Source of the DNA: Methanobacteriota archaeon
GTDB taxonomy: Archaea > Halobacteriota > Methanomicrobia > Methanomicrobiales > Methanospirillaceae
DNA: 64,000 bases
Direction: 5' to 3'
NCBI GenBank assembly: GCA_029547145.1
Contig: JAKPPV010000003.1
Coordinates: 1-64,000, forward strand
Below are positions 52,577 to 60,619 of the stretch, piece after piece. Numbering within the stretch: the stretch's first letter is position 1; every line of letters begins with the position of its first letter. The position numbers and the translations under genes are program-made. The notes under the pieces are model-generated. The model saw only the letters and a list, made by a program, of their open reading frames with translations, had not been told where the DNA came from and made no database searches.

Positions 52577-53169
52577 CCGCACTTGGCAGAAACACCATCG
52601 GCGAGGGGGCGCGCCTCTTCGAGCCGATCACCCTCGGGTTCCCCTCCCGGGAGTACCTCGGATCAACCGACTTCCCCGGGGTGACCCTCGGGCGGAACGC
52701 GACGGTCCGTTCGGGCACCGTGATCTACTGCGAGGTGGTCGCCGGCGACGACTTCCAGACCGGCCACAACGTCCTGGTCCGGGAGAAGACCCGGATCGGC
52801 GACCGGGTCTCGATCGGGACGAACACGATCTGCGAGGGGCACTGCTGGATCGGCTCGGACGTCTCGATCCAGTCGATGGCCTTCATCCCGACCAACACGG
52901 AGATCGGGGACCGGGTCTTCATCGGACCCCACGTCGTCCTGACGAACGACCGGTATCCCCCGACCGGCATCGGGGGCCTCGCCGGTCCGGTGATCGGGAA
53001 AGGGGCGGCGATCGGGGCGAACGCGACCGTCCTGCCGGGGGTCCGGATCGGGGACGGGGCGCTCGTCGCCGCCGGCTCGGTCGTGACCCGGGACGTGCCG
53101 CCCGGGATGCTCGCCGTGGGCAACCCGGCCCGGTTCCGCCCGAGACCCGTGCCGGAGGTGCGCCGGTGA
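52573..53169 (+). CDS. Hexapeptide-repeat acetyltransferase (WbpD-like)
   Basis: A 198-residue left-handed beta-helix transferase with many hexapeptide turns ([96 protein letters not shown]). The NDRYP loop is typical of the enzymes that acetylate a 3-amino group on UDP-amino sugars. It overlaps glmS and the aminotransferase gene by 4 bp each. Confidence 0.88.
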   Translation: MTALGRNTIGEGARLFEPITLGFPSREYLGSTDFPGVTLGRNATVRSGTVIYCEVVAGDDFQTGHNVLVREKTRIGDRVSIGTNTICEGHCWIGSDVSIQSMAFIPTNTEIGDRVFIGPHVVLTNDRYPPTGIGGLAGPVIGKGAAIGANATVLPGVRIGDGALVAAGSVVTRDVPPGMLAVGNPARFRPRPVPEVRR

Positions 53170-54257
53170 TCCCGGTCGCCCGTCCCCAGCTCGGGGACGA
53201 GGAGGCGGAGGCCGCCGCGCGGGTGGTCCGCTCCGGGATGCTCGCCTCCGGACCCGAGGTGGCCGCATTCGAGTCCGAGTTCGCCGGGTTCGTCGGGGCC
53301 AGGCACGCGATCGCGGTCTCGAACGGTACGACCGCGCTCCACGCCGCCCTCCTCGGGTGCGGGATCGGCGCCGGGGACGAGGTGATCGTCCCCTCCTTCA
53401 CCTTCATCGCGACCGCGACCGCGGTCTCGATCTGCGGCGCCCGTCCGGTCTTCGCCGACGTCCGGCTAGACCTCTTCACCCTCGACCCCGACCGGCTCCG
53501 GGACCTGGTCACACCCCGGACGAGGGCGGTGATCGGGGTCCACCTCTTCGGCCAGCCCTTCGACGTCGACCCGGTCCGGGAGTTCTGCGAGGCACGGGAC
53601 CTCCTTCTCGTCGAGGATGCGGCACAGGCGCACGGCGCCGCCTACCGGGGCCGGCAGGTCGGTTCGCTCGGGGACGCCGGGTGCTTCTCCTTCTACCCGA
53701 CGAAGAACATGACGACCGGTGAGGGGGGGATGGTCACGACGGACGACGACGTGGTCGCCGCCCGGATCCGGCGCCTGATCAACCACGGTCAGGCGGAGAA
53801 GTACCTTCACACCGAACTGGGCTACAACTACCGGATGACCGACATCGGGGCGGCGATCGGGCGCGTCCAGCTCCGCCGCCTCCCCGGTTTCAACCGCCGC
53901 CGGCAGGAGAACGCCGACTACCTCTCCGCGCACCTGGACGCCCCGGGCATCGTCCTGCCGGCGACGGGCGCGGACCGGACCCATGTCTTCCACCAGTACG
54001 TCGTGACGGTCGGCGCCGGTTGCCGACTCGGGCGCGAGGCGCTCGCCGTCCGCCTCCGGGAGGAGGGGGTCGGGACCGCGGTCCACTATCCGATCCCGGT
54101 CCACGAGCAGCCGGTCTACCGCGGCACGGCGCCGCCGTCCGCCTGCCCGGTGGCCGGTCGCCTCGCCCGCCAGGTGCTCTCCCTCCCGGTCCACCCGGGG
54201 GTCGGACCCGCCGAGCTCGAAAGGATCGTGGACGCCGTGAACGGAGCGTGCCGATGA
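53166..54257 (+). CDS. DegT/DnrJ/EryC1/StrS family aminotransferase
   Basis: A 363-residue PLP enzyme of sugar-nucleotide transamination. [62 protein letters not shown], and [14 protein letters not shown] with the PLP lysine are all present. In the WbpE/GnnB pathway it adds an amino group to a 3-keto UDP-GlcNAc derivative using glutamate. It overlaps the oxidoreductase gene as ATGA. Confidence 0.93.
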   Translation: MIPVARPQLGDEEAEAAARVVRSGMLASGPEVAAFESEFAGFVGARHAIAVSNGTTALHAALLGCGIGAGDEVIVPSFTFIATATAVSICGARPVFADVRLDLFTLDPDRLRDLVTPRTRAVIGVHLFGQPFDVDPVREFCEARDLLLVEDAAQAHGAAYRGRQVGSLGDAGCFSFYPTKNMTTGEGGMVTTDDDVVAARIRRLINHGQAEKYLHTELGYNYRMTDIGAAIGRVQLRRLPGFNRRRQENADYLSAHLDAPGIVLPATGADRTHVFHQYVVTVGAGCRLGREALAVRLREEGVGTAVHYPIPVHEQPVYRGTAPPSACPVAGRLARQVLSLPVHPGVGPAELERIVDAVNGACR

Positions 54258-55162
54258 GGGTCGGGGTGATCGGGGCCGGCGTGATGGGGAAGAACCACGT
54301 CCGGGTCCTCTCCGAGCTCCGATCGGTCGACGAGGTACTGGTCTGCGACCTGAACCGGGATGCGGCCGTTCAGACGGCCGCCGACGTCGGGGCAACGGTG
54401 GCCCCCACGCTCGAAGGACTCCTCGACGGCGTGGACGCGGTCAGCATCTGTGTCCCGACGCCCCATCACCTCGCCGTGGCGGAGCGCGTGGCTTCGGCCG
54501 GAGTGCCGATGCTGGTCGAGAAGCCGGTCTGCGCCTCCCTCGCCGAGGGAGAGAGGTTGCTCGAGTCCGTCCCCCGGGGGCTCGTTGCGGGCGTCGGGCA
54601 GATCGAGCGGTTCAACCCGGTCGTCGGCGAGGTGGCCCGACTCGTCTCCCACCCCCTCTACGTCGAGATGAAGCGTCACAACCCGGCCTCGTCCCGGATC
54701 GAGGGGACCTCCGTCGTCGAGGACCTGATGATCCACGACATCGACATCCTCGCCAACGTCCTGTTTCCCGGCGTCTCCTGCCGGATCTCCGCCGCGGGGG
54801 ACAGCGATATCTGCTCGGCCCTCTTCGCCATGGGCGCCTGCCACGCGCACATCTCCGCCTCGAGGAGGTCCTCGAAGAAGATCCGTTCCCTCTACATCGA
54901 GGAGGAGGGACTCACGATCGAGGGGGACTTCATGACCCAGGAGGTCTACGTCTACCGTAAACCCGATCGTTACTCCTCCAACGGGGGGCGGTACGTCCAG
55001 GAGAACATCATCGAGAAGCTCCTGGTCAACCGCGTCGAGCCCCTCCGGGTGGAGCTCCAGGCCTTTCTCGCGGCGGTCTCCGGCGGTCCCGCCTTCCCGG
55101 TCACCCTCGCGGAGGGGGTGGAGAACCTCCGGATCGCCGATGCGATCCGGGCTGCCCTCTAG
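54254..55162 (+). CDS. Gfo/Idh/MocA-family oxidoreductase (WbpB/GnnA-like)
   Basis: A 302-residue NAD(P)-dependent oxidoreductase. [22 protein letters not shown] for the nucleotide, VEKPVCASLAEGERLL, IERFNPVV, VVEDLMIHDIDILANVL and the C-terminal beta sheet. In WbpB/GnnA-type pathways it oxidises C3 of UDP-GlcNAc (or its uronic acid) before transamination by the previous gene. No UDP-GlcNAc dehydrogenase (WbpA) or phosphoglucosamine mutase is present here. Last gene of the operon; convergent with the next by 4 bp overlap. Confidence 0.92.
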   Translation: MRVGVIGAGVMGKNHVRVLSELRSVDEVLVCDLNRDAAVQTAADVGATVAPTLEGLLDGVDAVSICVPTPHHLAVAERVASAGVPMLVEKPVCASLAEGERLLESVPRGLVAGVGQIERFNPVVGEVARLVSHPLYVEMKRHNPASSRIEGTSVVEDLMIHDIDILANVLFPGVSCRISAAGDSDICSALFAMGACHAHISASRRSSKKIRSLYIEEEGLTIEGDFMTQEVYVYRKPDRYSSNGGRYVQENIIEKLLVNRVEPLRVELQAFLAAVSGGPAFPVTLAEGVENLRIADAIRAAL

Positions 55163-56154
55163 GTCCAGCGGCACTCCCGGCCGATCTCCTCGGCCCGGGC
55201 GTTCTTTACGGCGATCGAGGCGGCGACCAGGTCCAGGACCGCGATCCCGACCGACCGGAAGACGGTCACCTGCCCGGCACAGGTCCGGCCCTGTACCCGT
55301 CCAACCACCAGTTCTCCGAGCTCGGCGTGGATGTGGTCGGGCGTGATCGCCCCCTGCGCGATCGCCAGGACCAGGTCGCCCGCCTCCGAGAGGGCGGCGG
55401 CCCGCGAGTCGACCACGACCAGGGCACGGGCGAGGGTACGGTGGGGGATCTCCGCGGTATCCGGGGAGTACGAGCCGATCCCGTTGATGTGAACGCCGTC
55501 GTCGAGGTCGCGATCGGCGAAGACGGGGGTGGACGAGGTGGTCGCCGTGCAGACGATATCGGCGCCGCCGATCGCAGCTGCGGGCGTCCTTGCCGCGATG
55601 ACCTCCCGCGGGACCCGGCCCCGCCCGGCCACCTCCGAGATGAACGCGCGGATCGAGGAGGGATCGCGGTCGTAGACGCGTACCGACTCGATCTCCCGGA
55701 CGTGGCAGACCCCCTCGACCTGCGTGCGTGCCCCAACCCCGGTCCCGATCACCGCGAGCGTCCTGGCGGAGCGCCGGGCGAGGAGGTCGGTGGCGACCGC
55801 GCTCGTCGCGCCGGTGCGGACGGCGGAGAGGGTCCCCCCCTCGATCAGGGCATCGGGGGCACCGGTGGAGGGGTCGACGAGCAGGACCGCCCCCTGGCCG
55901 ACCGGGCGTCCCCGGACCGGGTTCCCGGGCCAGGTCGTCGCCAGGCGGAGTCCGAGGACCTCCCCCCCCTCGTGGTTCCGGACGTGGGCCAGGGCCGCAT
56001 CCCCTTCCCCCCGTCCGCCGGGGACCCGGAGGCGGACCGACGGGGTCATCCCGACCCGCCCGCTCGAGAAGGCCGAAAAGGCCCTCCTCATCCCCGCGAT
56101 CGCGGCATCCATCGGGAGGGCGTTGAGCACGTCGTCCGCCGAAAGGATCCTCAT
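55159..56154 (-). CDS. Ornithine cyclodeaminase/mu-crystallin family (alanine dehydrogenase-like) protein
   Basis: A 331-residue NAD(P)-binding protein of the OCD family. MRILSADDVLNALPMDAAIAGMRRAFSAF at the start, a TTWPGNP, GGTLSAVRTGATSAVATDLLARRSARTLAVIGTGVGARTQVEGVCHVREI (Rossmann) and DIVCTATTSSTPVF. Family members are archaeal alanine dehydrogenases, ornithine cyclodeaminases or related imine enzymes; which one is not determined. Start at 56154 has GGAG 5 nt before it. It overlaps the oxidoreductase gene end by 4 bp on the other strand. Confidence 0.88.
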   Translation of the reverse strand: MRILSADDVLNALPMDAAIAGMRRAFSAFSSGRVGMTPSVRLRVPGGRGEGDAALAHVRNHEGGEVLGLRLATTWPGNPVRGRPVGQGAVLLVDPSTGAPDALIEGGTLSAVRTGATSAVATDLLARRSARTLAVIGTGVGARTQVEGVCHVREIESVRVYDRDPSSIRAFISEVAGRGRVPREVIAARTPAAAIGGADIVCTATTSSTPVFADRDLDDGVHINGIGSYSPDTAEIPHRTLARALVVVDSRAAALSEAGDLVLAIAQGAITPDHIHAELGELVVGRVQGRTCAGQVTVFRSVGIAVLDLVAASIAVKNARAEEIGRECRWT

Positions 56155-56258
56155 GCCGTCTCCAGAGACCAGCTGTACCCGAAGGGACAAAACCATTTCT
56201 TTCTCCCGGTCTCTCCTGGCGTCGGGATTATCACCTCGGGGGGCACACCGATCAGGGC

Positions 56259-56630
56259 ATGAAGTGCCGGGGGATTCGGCGCGAGCTCCTGGACCTCCTG
56301 CTCGCGATCGCGGCCTCAAACGACCCGAACGAGTTTGTTGCCCTGCTCAGGGAGGAGGACGGTGTGATCGAGGAGTGCGACCTGGTGCCGGGCACGGTCA
56401 CCGGCGAGGACTCGGCGAGCGTGCTCCTCGACATGATGCCCCTCGACCCCCGGCGGGCCGGATCGGCCCACTCGCACCCGAACGGGGTGCTGGACCCCTC
56501 GGACGCGGACCTCTCGTTCTTCCCCCGTACCGGCCGGTACCACCTGATCATCGGCTGGCCCTACGGGGAGGAGGACTGGGCCTGCTACCTGGCCGACGGC
56601 ACCCCGTACGCCCTGGAGGTACTCGAATGA
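56259..56630 (+). CDS. JAMM/MPN domain protein (Mov34/PAD-1-like)
   Basis: A 123-residue stand-alone JAMM protein. The metal motif HxHx7Sx2D is exact (H71, H73, S81, D84), with E26 as catalytic glutamate in NPNEF-type context (NDPNEFVALL). Archaeal JAMM proteins act as isopeptidases releasing SAMP-type modifiers or sulfur-carrier proteins. Its stop overlaps the ribL start as ATGA, so the two are tightly coupled. Whether the substrate is a SAMP modifier is not shown. Confidence 0.88.
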   Translation: MKCRGIRRELLDLLLAIAASNDPNEFVALLREEDGVIEECDLVPGTVTGEDSASVLLDMMPLDPRRAGSAHSHPNGVLDPSDADLSFFPRTGRYHLIIGWPYGEEDWACYLADGTPYALEVLE

Positions 56631-57055
56631 TCCGTGTCGTCGCGACGGGGACCTTCGACCTGCTCCACCCGGGCCACCTCTACTACCTCACCGAGTCGCG
56701 CCGGCTGGGCGACGAGCTCCACGTGATCGTCGCCCGCGACGCGAACGTCCGGCACAAGCCCCGTCCGATCGTCCCCGAGGCCCAGCGGCTCGAGATGGTG
56801 AGGGCATTAAAGCCGGTCGACTTCGCCCATCTCGGCGACAGCGAGGACATGTTCCGACCGATCGAGGAGATCCGGCCTGACATCATCACGATCGGCTGCA
56901 ACCAGCACTTCGACGAGCGGTCCCTCTCCGCCGCCCTCCAGGCCCGGGGGTGCGGTTGCCGCGTCGTGCGGATCGGGGGATTCACGGGGACCCCGCTCTG
57001 CTCCTCGCGCCGGATCGTCGCCCGTGTCTGCGAGGAGCGCTGCCCGTCCGGCTAA
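56627..57055 (+). CDS. ribL: FAD synthase RibL
   Basis: A 142-residue cytidylyltransferase-like nucleotidyltransferase. MIRVVATGTFDLLHPGHLYYLTESRRLGDELHVIVARD has the HxGH motif, RHKPRPIVPEAQRLEMVRALK and the conserved CGCRVVRI and SSRRI ends. Archaeal RibL adenylates FMN to FAD, fitting a cell full of flavoproteins. It is coupled to the JAMM gene by ATGA and overlaps the convergent flavoprotein gene by 4 bp. Confidence 0.92.
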   Translation: MIRVVATGTFDLLHPGHLYYLTESRRLGDELHVIVARDANVRHKPRPIVPEAQRLEMVRALKPVDFAHLGDSEDMFRPIEEIRPDIITIGCNQHFDERSLSAALQARGCGCRVVRIGGFTGTPLCSSRRIVARVCEERCPSG

Positions 57056-57648
57056 CGGGGGAGGAGGGACGCCACCTCCCGCCGGCCCGCCGCCCGTGCG
57101 TCGGCGAGCGCCGTCGGGTGTGCCTGGATCCGCCCGCCGTGAGCGTCGAGTCCGTTGACGACGACGTTGGCCGCGTACCTGAACCCCAGCCCGGAGAAGA
57201 GCGCCTGCGCCACCGGGTAGGCCCCGTCGAAGACGTTCGGCCAGTCCGAGCCGGCGGTCGAGAGGAAGACCCCCCGGTGACGATCGAGGTGCTCCGGCGG
57301 ATAGTCGAGCGTGTTCGTCACCATCCGGCGGGCCCAGAGGTACTGGGCCCGGTCGATCAGCCCCTTCAGTTCGGACGTGATCCCCATGCTGTAGATCGGA
57401 GAGGCGACCGCGAGGACGTCGACATGCGCCATCTCCTCCAAAAGGGGGGTTGCATCGTCGTCCACGACGCAGACACCGGTCCGGTGGCAGGCGTTGCACC
57501 CCCGGCAGGGGGCATAGGTGAGCGTGGAGAGTACCACCTTTTTCGTATCCGCGCCCGCCTCACGGGCCCCCTCGAGGAACGCGTCGAGGAGACGTTCCGT
57601 GTTCCCGTGCCGGTGCGGGCTGCCCGAGACCCCGAGTACCCGGATCAT
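57052..57648 (-). CDS. Iron-sulfur flavoprotein (Isf family), copy 2
   Basis: A 198-residue flavodoxin-fold protein with the FMN loop SGSPHRHGNTERL and the cluster motif CX2CX2CX5C at C48, C51, C54 and C60. Isf proteins of methanogens carry FMN and [4Fe-4S] and take part in O2/H2O2 reduction. It follows copy 3 with an ATGA overlap, so the two are one transcript and may form a paired dimer. Confidence 0.88.
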   Translation of the reverse strand: MIRVLGVSGSPHRHGNTERLLDAFLEGAREAGADTKKVVLSTLTYAPCRGCNACHRTGVCVVDDDATPLLEEMAHVDVLAVASPIYSMGITSELKGLIDRAQYLWARRMVTNTLDYPPEHLDRHRGVFLSTAGSDWPNVFDGAYPVAQALFSGLGFRYAANVVVNGLDAHGGRIQAHPTALADARAAGRREVASLLPR

Positions 57649-58259
57649 GCGCCGATCCGCTCGCGAAGGGTCGTCGCCACCTCGTGCCCGAGGGCCCGCG
57701 CCTCTTCGCTCGCCGTCGGATGACGTCGGATCGCCCCGGACTCGTCGACGCTCCGGACGAGCAGGTAGCGCAGGTCGCGCTCGCGGAACCCCGCGACATG
57801 AAAGAAGCACTTCACCGACGGGATGGCGGCGTCGAAGACATGGTCCCAGGCCTGCCCGGCGGTGGAGAGGAAGAGACCGATCCTCTTCCCCCTCCGCTCC
57901 TCCGGGATCACCGGCCAGCCGAGCACGTATCGGCGCGATCGGTAGACCTGTGCCCGGTCGATCAGCGCCTTCGCCTGTGCGGGGAGGCCCAGGCAGTAGA
58001 TCGGGGCGGCGAGGACCACGCAGTCCGCCTCCAGGATCCGGTCGTAGAGCGGCGTCATGCCGTCCTGCTGGACGCACGCACCGGTCCGCTCGCAGGCGTT
58101 GCACCCCCGGCAGGGCCCGATCCCCGCATCGACGACCACCACCTTCTCGACCTCGACGTCGGGTTCGGAGGCCATCGCTGCAAGGACCCAGTCGAGCAGG
58201 GTCTCGGAGTTGCCGTGTCGGCGCGGTGAACCCGCGAACCCGAGGACGGTGATCGGCAT
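57645..58259 (-). CDS. Iron-sulfur flavoprotein (Isf family), copy 3
   Basis: A 204-residue Isf with the FMN loop GSPRRHGNSETL and the cluster motif at C50, C53, C56 and C62 (CX2CX2CX5C). AAPIYCLGLPAQAKALIDRAQ and LFLSTAGQAWDHVFDAA align with copy 2. Its stop overlaps the copy 2 start as ATGA. It starts 35 bp downstream of the peroxiredoxin gene stop, both on the minus strand, with a TTTTTTATAG TATA-like box between. Confidence 0.88.
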   Translation of the reverse strand: MPITVLGFAGSPRRHGNSETLLDWVLAAMASEPDVEVEKVVVVDAGIGPCRGCNACERTGACVQQDGMTPLYDRILEADCVVLAAPIYCLGLPAQAKALIDRAQVYRSRRYVLGWPVIPEERRGKRIGLFLSTAGQAWDHVFDAAIPSVKCFFHVAGFRERDLRYLLVRSVDESGAIRRHPTASEEARALGHEVATTLRERIGA

Positions 58260-58294
58260 GTACCCCGTGTTGGCAGGGAGGCTATAAAAAAGGT

Positions 58295-58966
58295 TCAGAG
58301 GGATTTCAGGCAGAGATACCAGTCTTTGCACTCGTATCCCGCCTTCTCCCGTTCGGCCATCTCCGCCACCGTCTTCGGGGCCGGCACCACGACCCTGTCG
58401 CCGGGCTGCCAGTTCGCCGGGGTGGCGACGCCGTGGGCGTCCGTCGTCTGGAAGGCCCGAAGGAGGCGGAGGATCTCGGGCATGTACCGCCCGTTCGTGA
58501 GCGGGTAGTAGAGCATCCCCCGGAGGATCCCCTTGTCGTCGATGATGAAGACCGCGCGCACGGCGGCGGTGTTCGACTGGCCCGGCTGGATCATGCCGTA
58601 CATCTTCGCGACCTTCATCTGGAGGTCGGCGATGATCGGGAACGGGATCTCGACCCCCATCTTCTCCCGGATCGCCCGGACCCACGCCAGGTGGGCGGAG
58701 ACCGAGTCGACCGAGAGGCCGATCAGCTCGGCGTTCAGGCTCCTGAGTTCGTCCGCGATCTCGGCGAACGCGATGAACTCGGTCGTACAGACCGGCGTGA
58801 AGTCGGCCGGATGCGAGAAGAGCACCACCCACCTACCCCGGTAGTCGGAGAGACGGAGGGGGCCGTGGGTCGACTCCGCCACAAAGTCGGGGGCGGGCAG
58901 TCCGAGCCCGGGGAGCACCGCGGGCGCTGCGGCACCGAAGGAACCGCCTTTCAGGTCGTCACACAT
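58295..58966 (-). CDS. Peroxiredoxin (Prx6-type, archaeal)
   Basis: A 223-residue thiol peroxidase. Peroxidatic C60 in HPADFTPVCTTE, the Arg-containing VRAVFIIDDKGILR, and a C-terminal pair C213/C219 (YECKDWYLCLK) as in the archaeal Prx6-type (ApTPx-like) enzymes. It reduces H2O2 and organic peroxides using a thiol donor, perhaps the glutaredoxin-reductase fusion at 17.9 kb (inference). The ATG at 58966 is chosen; the earlier GTG is less likely. Confidence 0.93.
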   Translation of the reverse strand: MCDDLKGGSFGAAAPAVLPGLGLPAPDFVAESTHGPLRLSDYRGRWVVLFSHPADFTPVCTTEFIAFAEIADELRSLNAELIGLSVDSVSAHLAWVRAIREKMGVEIPFPIIADLQMKVAKMYGMIQPGQSNTAAVRAVFIIDDKGILRGMLYYPLTNGRYMPEILRLLRAFQTTDAHGVATPANWQPGDRVVVPAPKTVAEMAEREKAGYECKDWYLCLKSL

Positions 58967-58990
58967 GAATCGCACCTGGAAAATGGGGGG

Positions 58991-59341
58991 TTATTTTTTG
59001 TAGTACTCTTCTGCGGCGGCCCGTCCGTGGACGTAGGCGGGCATCCCCGCGAGCAGGAATGTGACCCGGAGCGCCTCCTCGATCTCGGCGAGTGAGACCC
59101 CGAGGTGGGGTGCACCCGCGATCTGCGCCCGGACCGAGTGCGCGTCACGCATGGCCGCAGCGATCGCGATGGCGATCAGTTTCTTCTCCTTTCTCGTGAG
59201 TACGCCGTCGGCCCAGACCATCTGGTCGAGGCCCATCACCGAGTTGTAGAGCTCGGGGTTGCTCTCTTTCAAGTCCCTGAAGATCTTCGGGACCTTGCCG
59301 ATCTTCTCCTCGAGTTTCCCGAGGCGGGCGTCGTCCGTCAT
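58991..59341 (-). CDS. Carboxymuconolactone decarboxylase family protein without CxxC
   Basis: A 116-residue AhpD-like helical protein. The pattern PKIFRDLKESNPELYNSVMGLDQMVWADGVLTRKEKKLIAIAIAAAMRDAHSVRAQIAGAPHLGVS matches the CMD fold, but where AhpD has CxxC with a histidine there is DAHSVRAQ, so no redox cysteines. It cannot be an AhpD-type peroxidase by itself. It lies 8 bp after the 41-residue desulforedoxin gene and 25 bp before the peroxiredoxin, apparently in one transcript. Confidence 0.85.
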   Translation of the reverse strand: MTDDARLGKLEEKIGKVPKIFRDLKESNPELYNSVMGLDQMVWADGVLTRKEKKLIAIAIAAAMRDAHSVRAQIAGAPHLGVSLAEIEEALRVTFLLAGMPAYVHGRAAAEEYYKK

Positions 59342-59348
59342 CTCAACC

Positions 59349-59474
59349 TCACTCCTTTAGTTCCATCGGTTCGCCGCAGCAGACGAGCTCGCCGCCACCC
59401 GCTTCCCTGACCTCGACCACGTTGCCGCAGATGCGGCAGACGAAGACCTGGCCCACACGTGATACGTTCACCAT
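59349..59474 (-). CDS. Desulforedoxin-domain mini-protein (41 residues)
   Basis: A tiny protein found by reading the gap between the CMD and rubredoxin-like genes: start [20 protein letters not shown], then [20 protein letters not shown] and a final E. The cysteine pattern CX2C...CC is exactly that of the desulforedoxin domain found at the N-terminus of desulfoferrodoxin, which holds a mononuclear Fe(Cys)4. A GGAGG lies 9 nt before the ATG at 59474. In a peroxiredoxin operon it could carry electrons to superoxide or peroxide enzymes. Confidence 0.86.
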   Translation of the reverse strand: MVNVSRVGQVFVCRICGNVVEVREAGGGELVCCGEPMELKE

Positions 59475-59516
59475 TGTATCCTGCCTCCAGCTGGATTGAC
59501 CCGGTCCTTTGAGTGG

Positions 59517-59744
59517 CTACCGCTTGGGTGGGTTGAGCGCGTCCTCAGGGGTCTTGATGTCCGGCCGGATGTGCGTCATGGGGAAGCACTGGTACTCTTC
59601 GCATGCGCACTTCGGGCACTTGCGCAGGTCCTGCTCCGTCGCGGAGAGTACTTCTTCGTACCCGCAGTCGAGGCAGACGTACTTGCCGGGGCCGACCTTC
59701 TCGCCGGCTCTCTTCTCGATTCCTTCCATCCGTCGATTCACCAT
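59517..59744 (-). CDS. Rubredoxin-like/zinc-ribbon protein
   Basis: About 75 residues. The centre is YVCLDCGYEEVLSATEQDLRKCPKCACEEYQCFPM: two CX2C knuckles as in rubredoxin-like and rubrerythrin domains. The ATG at 59744 is preferred because a TATA-like ATATATACC (59764-59774) lies about 24 nt upstream; M23 (59753) and M31 (59729) are alternatives. First gene of a run rubredoxin-like, desulforedoxin, CMD, peroxiredoxin, all on the minus strand. Confidence 0.8.
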   Translation of the reverse strand: MVNRRMEGIEKRAGEKVGPGKYVCLDCGYEEVLSATEQDLRKCPKCACEEYQCFPMTHIRPDIKTPEDALNPPKR

Positions 59745-59763
59745 CTGTTCCATGAACGGCGCT

Positions 59764-59774
59764 GGTATATATCC
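59764..59774 (-). promoter_or_regulatory. Probable TATA box of the oxygen-defence operon
   Basis: ATATATACC on the minus strand, about 24 nt before the ATG at 59744, so the transcript is probably leaderless and reads into the desulforedoxin, CMD and peroxiredoxin genes. The stretch 59775-59988 shows no gene. Confidence 0.6.
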
Positions 59775-59988
59775 ATTCTCATCATGCCACTGCGCCGGTT
59801 GTTGCCTTTGCTGGCACAAAAAAGGATGCTGCAGACTGTATCAAGGTGTGTTGAGATGCCCGGGGTGCCGGAACCGGACGTCTCCAGGTTCCCGGAGGGA
59901 GGTATGGGAGGGCCCGGGGTGCCGGCGGTGGGGCCATCGCCGGTCGGATGGGCACCCTATTTATCCGGGCAGAGCAGATCGCTTCATC

Positions 59989-60606
59989 ATGCCCGAGATC
60001 ATCGCCCTCTTCGGTTCGCCGCTCCCGCGGGGCAACACCGGTCTCCTCCTCGACGAGGCGATCGACGGCGCCACGGGGACCGGGTGCACCGTGGAACGGG
60101 TGAACGTACCGTTCCTGACCTTCGAGCCCTGCCTGGAGTCGCTCCACTGCATGACCGAGCCGGAGTGCTCGCAGCTCGACGACCTGACGCCGTTCTACGA
60201 CCGACTCTCCGAGGTCGACGGGGTGATCGTCGCGACGCCGGTGATGACGATGGGGGTCCCGGGGAAACTGAAGGGATTCTTCGACCGGTTCCAGGTCTAC
60301 TACTGGGCGAAGTACGGAAGGAGGGCCCCGCTCGTCGCCCCCGGGCGGCGTGTCCGGCGGCACGGTCTGTTGATCGCGATCTCGGGCCTCTCGCGCGAAC
60401 GGGTCCCGCACGTCTTCGACGGGTTGCGCTACACGGTGGATGCCTTCTTCGACATCGTGGATGTCACCCCGGGGGAGGAGGTGCTGATCGACGATATGGA
60501 CGGAAAGCGGGACCTCTCGCGGTTCCCCGGGCTCCTCGTGGAGGCGCGGGAGGCGGGCAGGCGACTCGGAGAACGGCTCGTTCGGCAGTCCCTCCCGGAG
60601 GACTGA
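59989..60606 (+). CDS. Flavodoxin-fold NADPH-dependent FMN reductase-like protein, partial cluster motif
   Basis: A 205-residue relative of the Isf proteins with the FMN loop FGSPLPRGNTGLL and PVMTMGVPGKLKGFFDRF, but the cluster region reads CLESLHCMTEPEC, that is C48, C54 and C60, so the CX2CX2CX5C set is incomplete. It may hold FMN only or a changed cluster. A CTATTTATCCG TATA-like box about 23-32 nt upstream supports a leaderless start at 59989. It is convergent with radC. Confidence 0.78.
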   Translation: MPEIIALFGSPLPRGNTGLLLDEAIDGATGTGCTVERVNVPFLTFEPCLESLHCMTEPECSQLDDLTPFYDRLSEVDGVIVATPVMTMGVPGKLKGFFDRFQVYYWAKYGRRAPLVAPGRRVRRHGLLIAISGLSRERVPHVFDGLRYTVDAFFDIVDVTPGEEVLIDDMDGKRDLSRFPGLLVEAREAGRRLGERLVRQSLPED

Positions 60607-60619
60607 GGAACGGGAACGT

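Noticed and set aside
59858-59925. Repeated GCCCGGGGTGCCGG in the gap before the flavodoxin-fold gene
   Set aside because: Two 14-bp copies 54 bp apart in very GC-rich sequence; too short to call a regulatory repeat without conservation.
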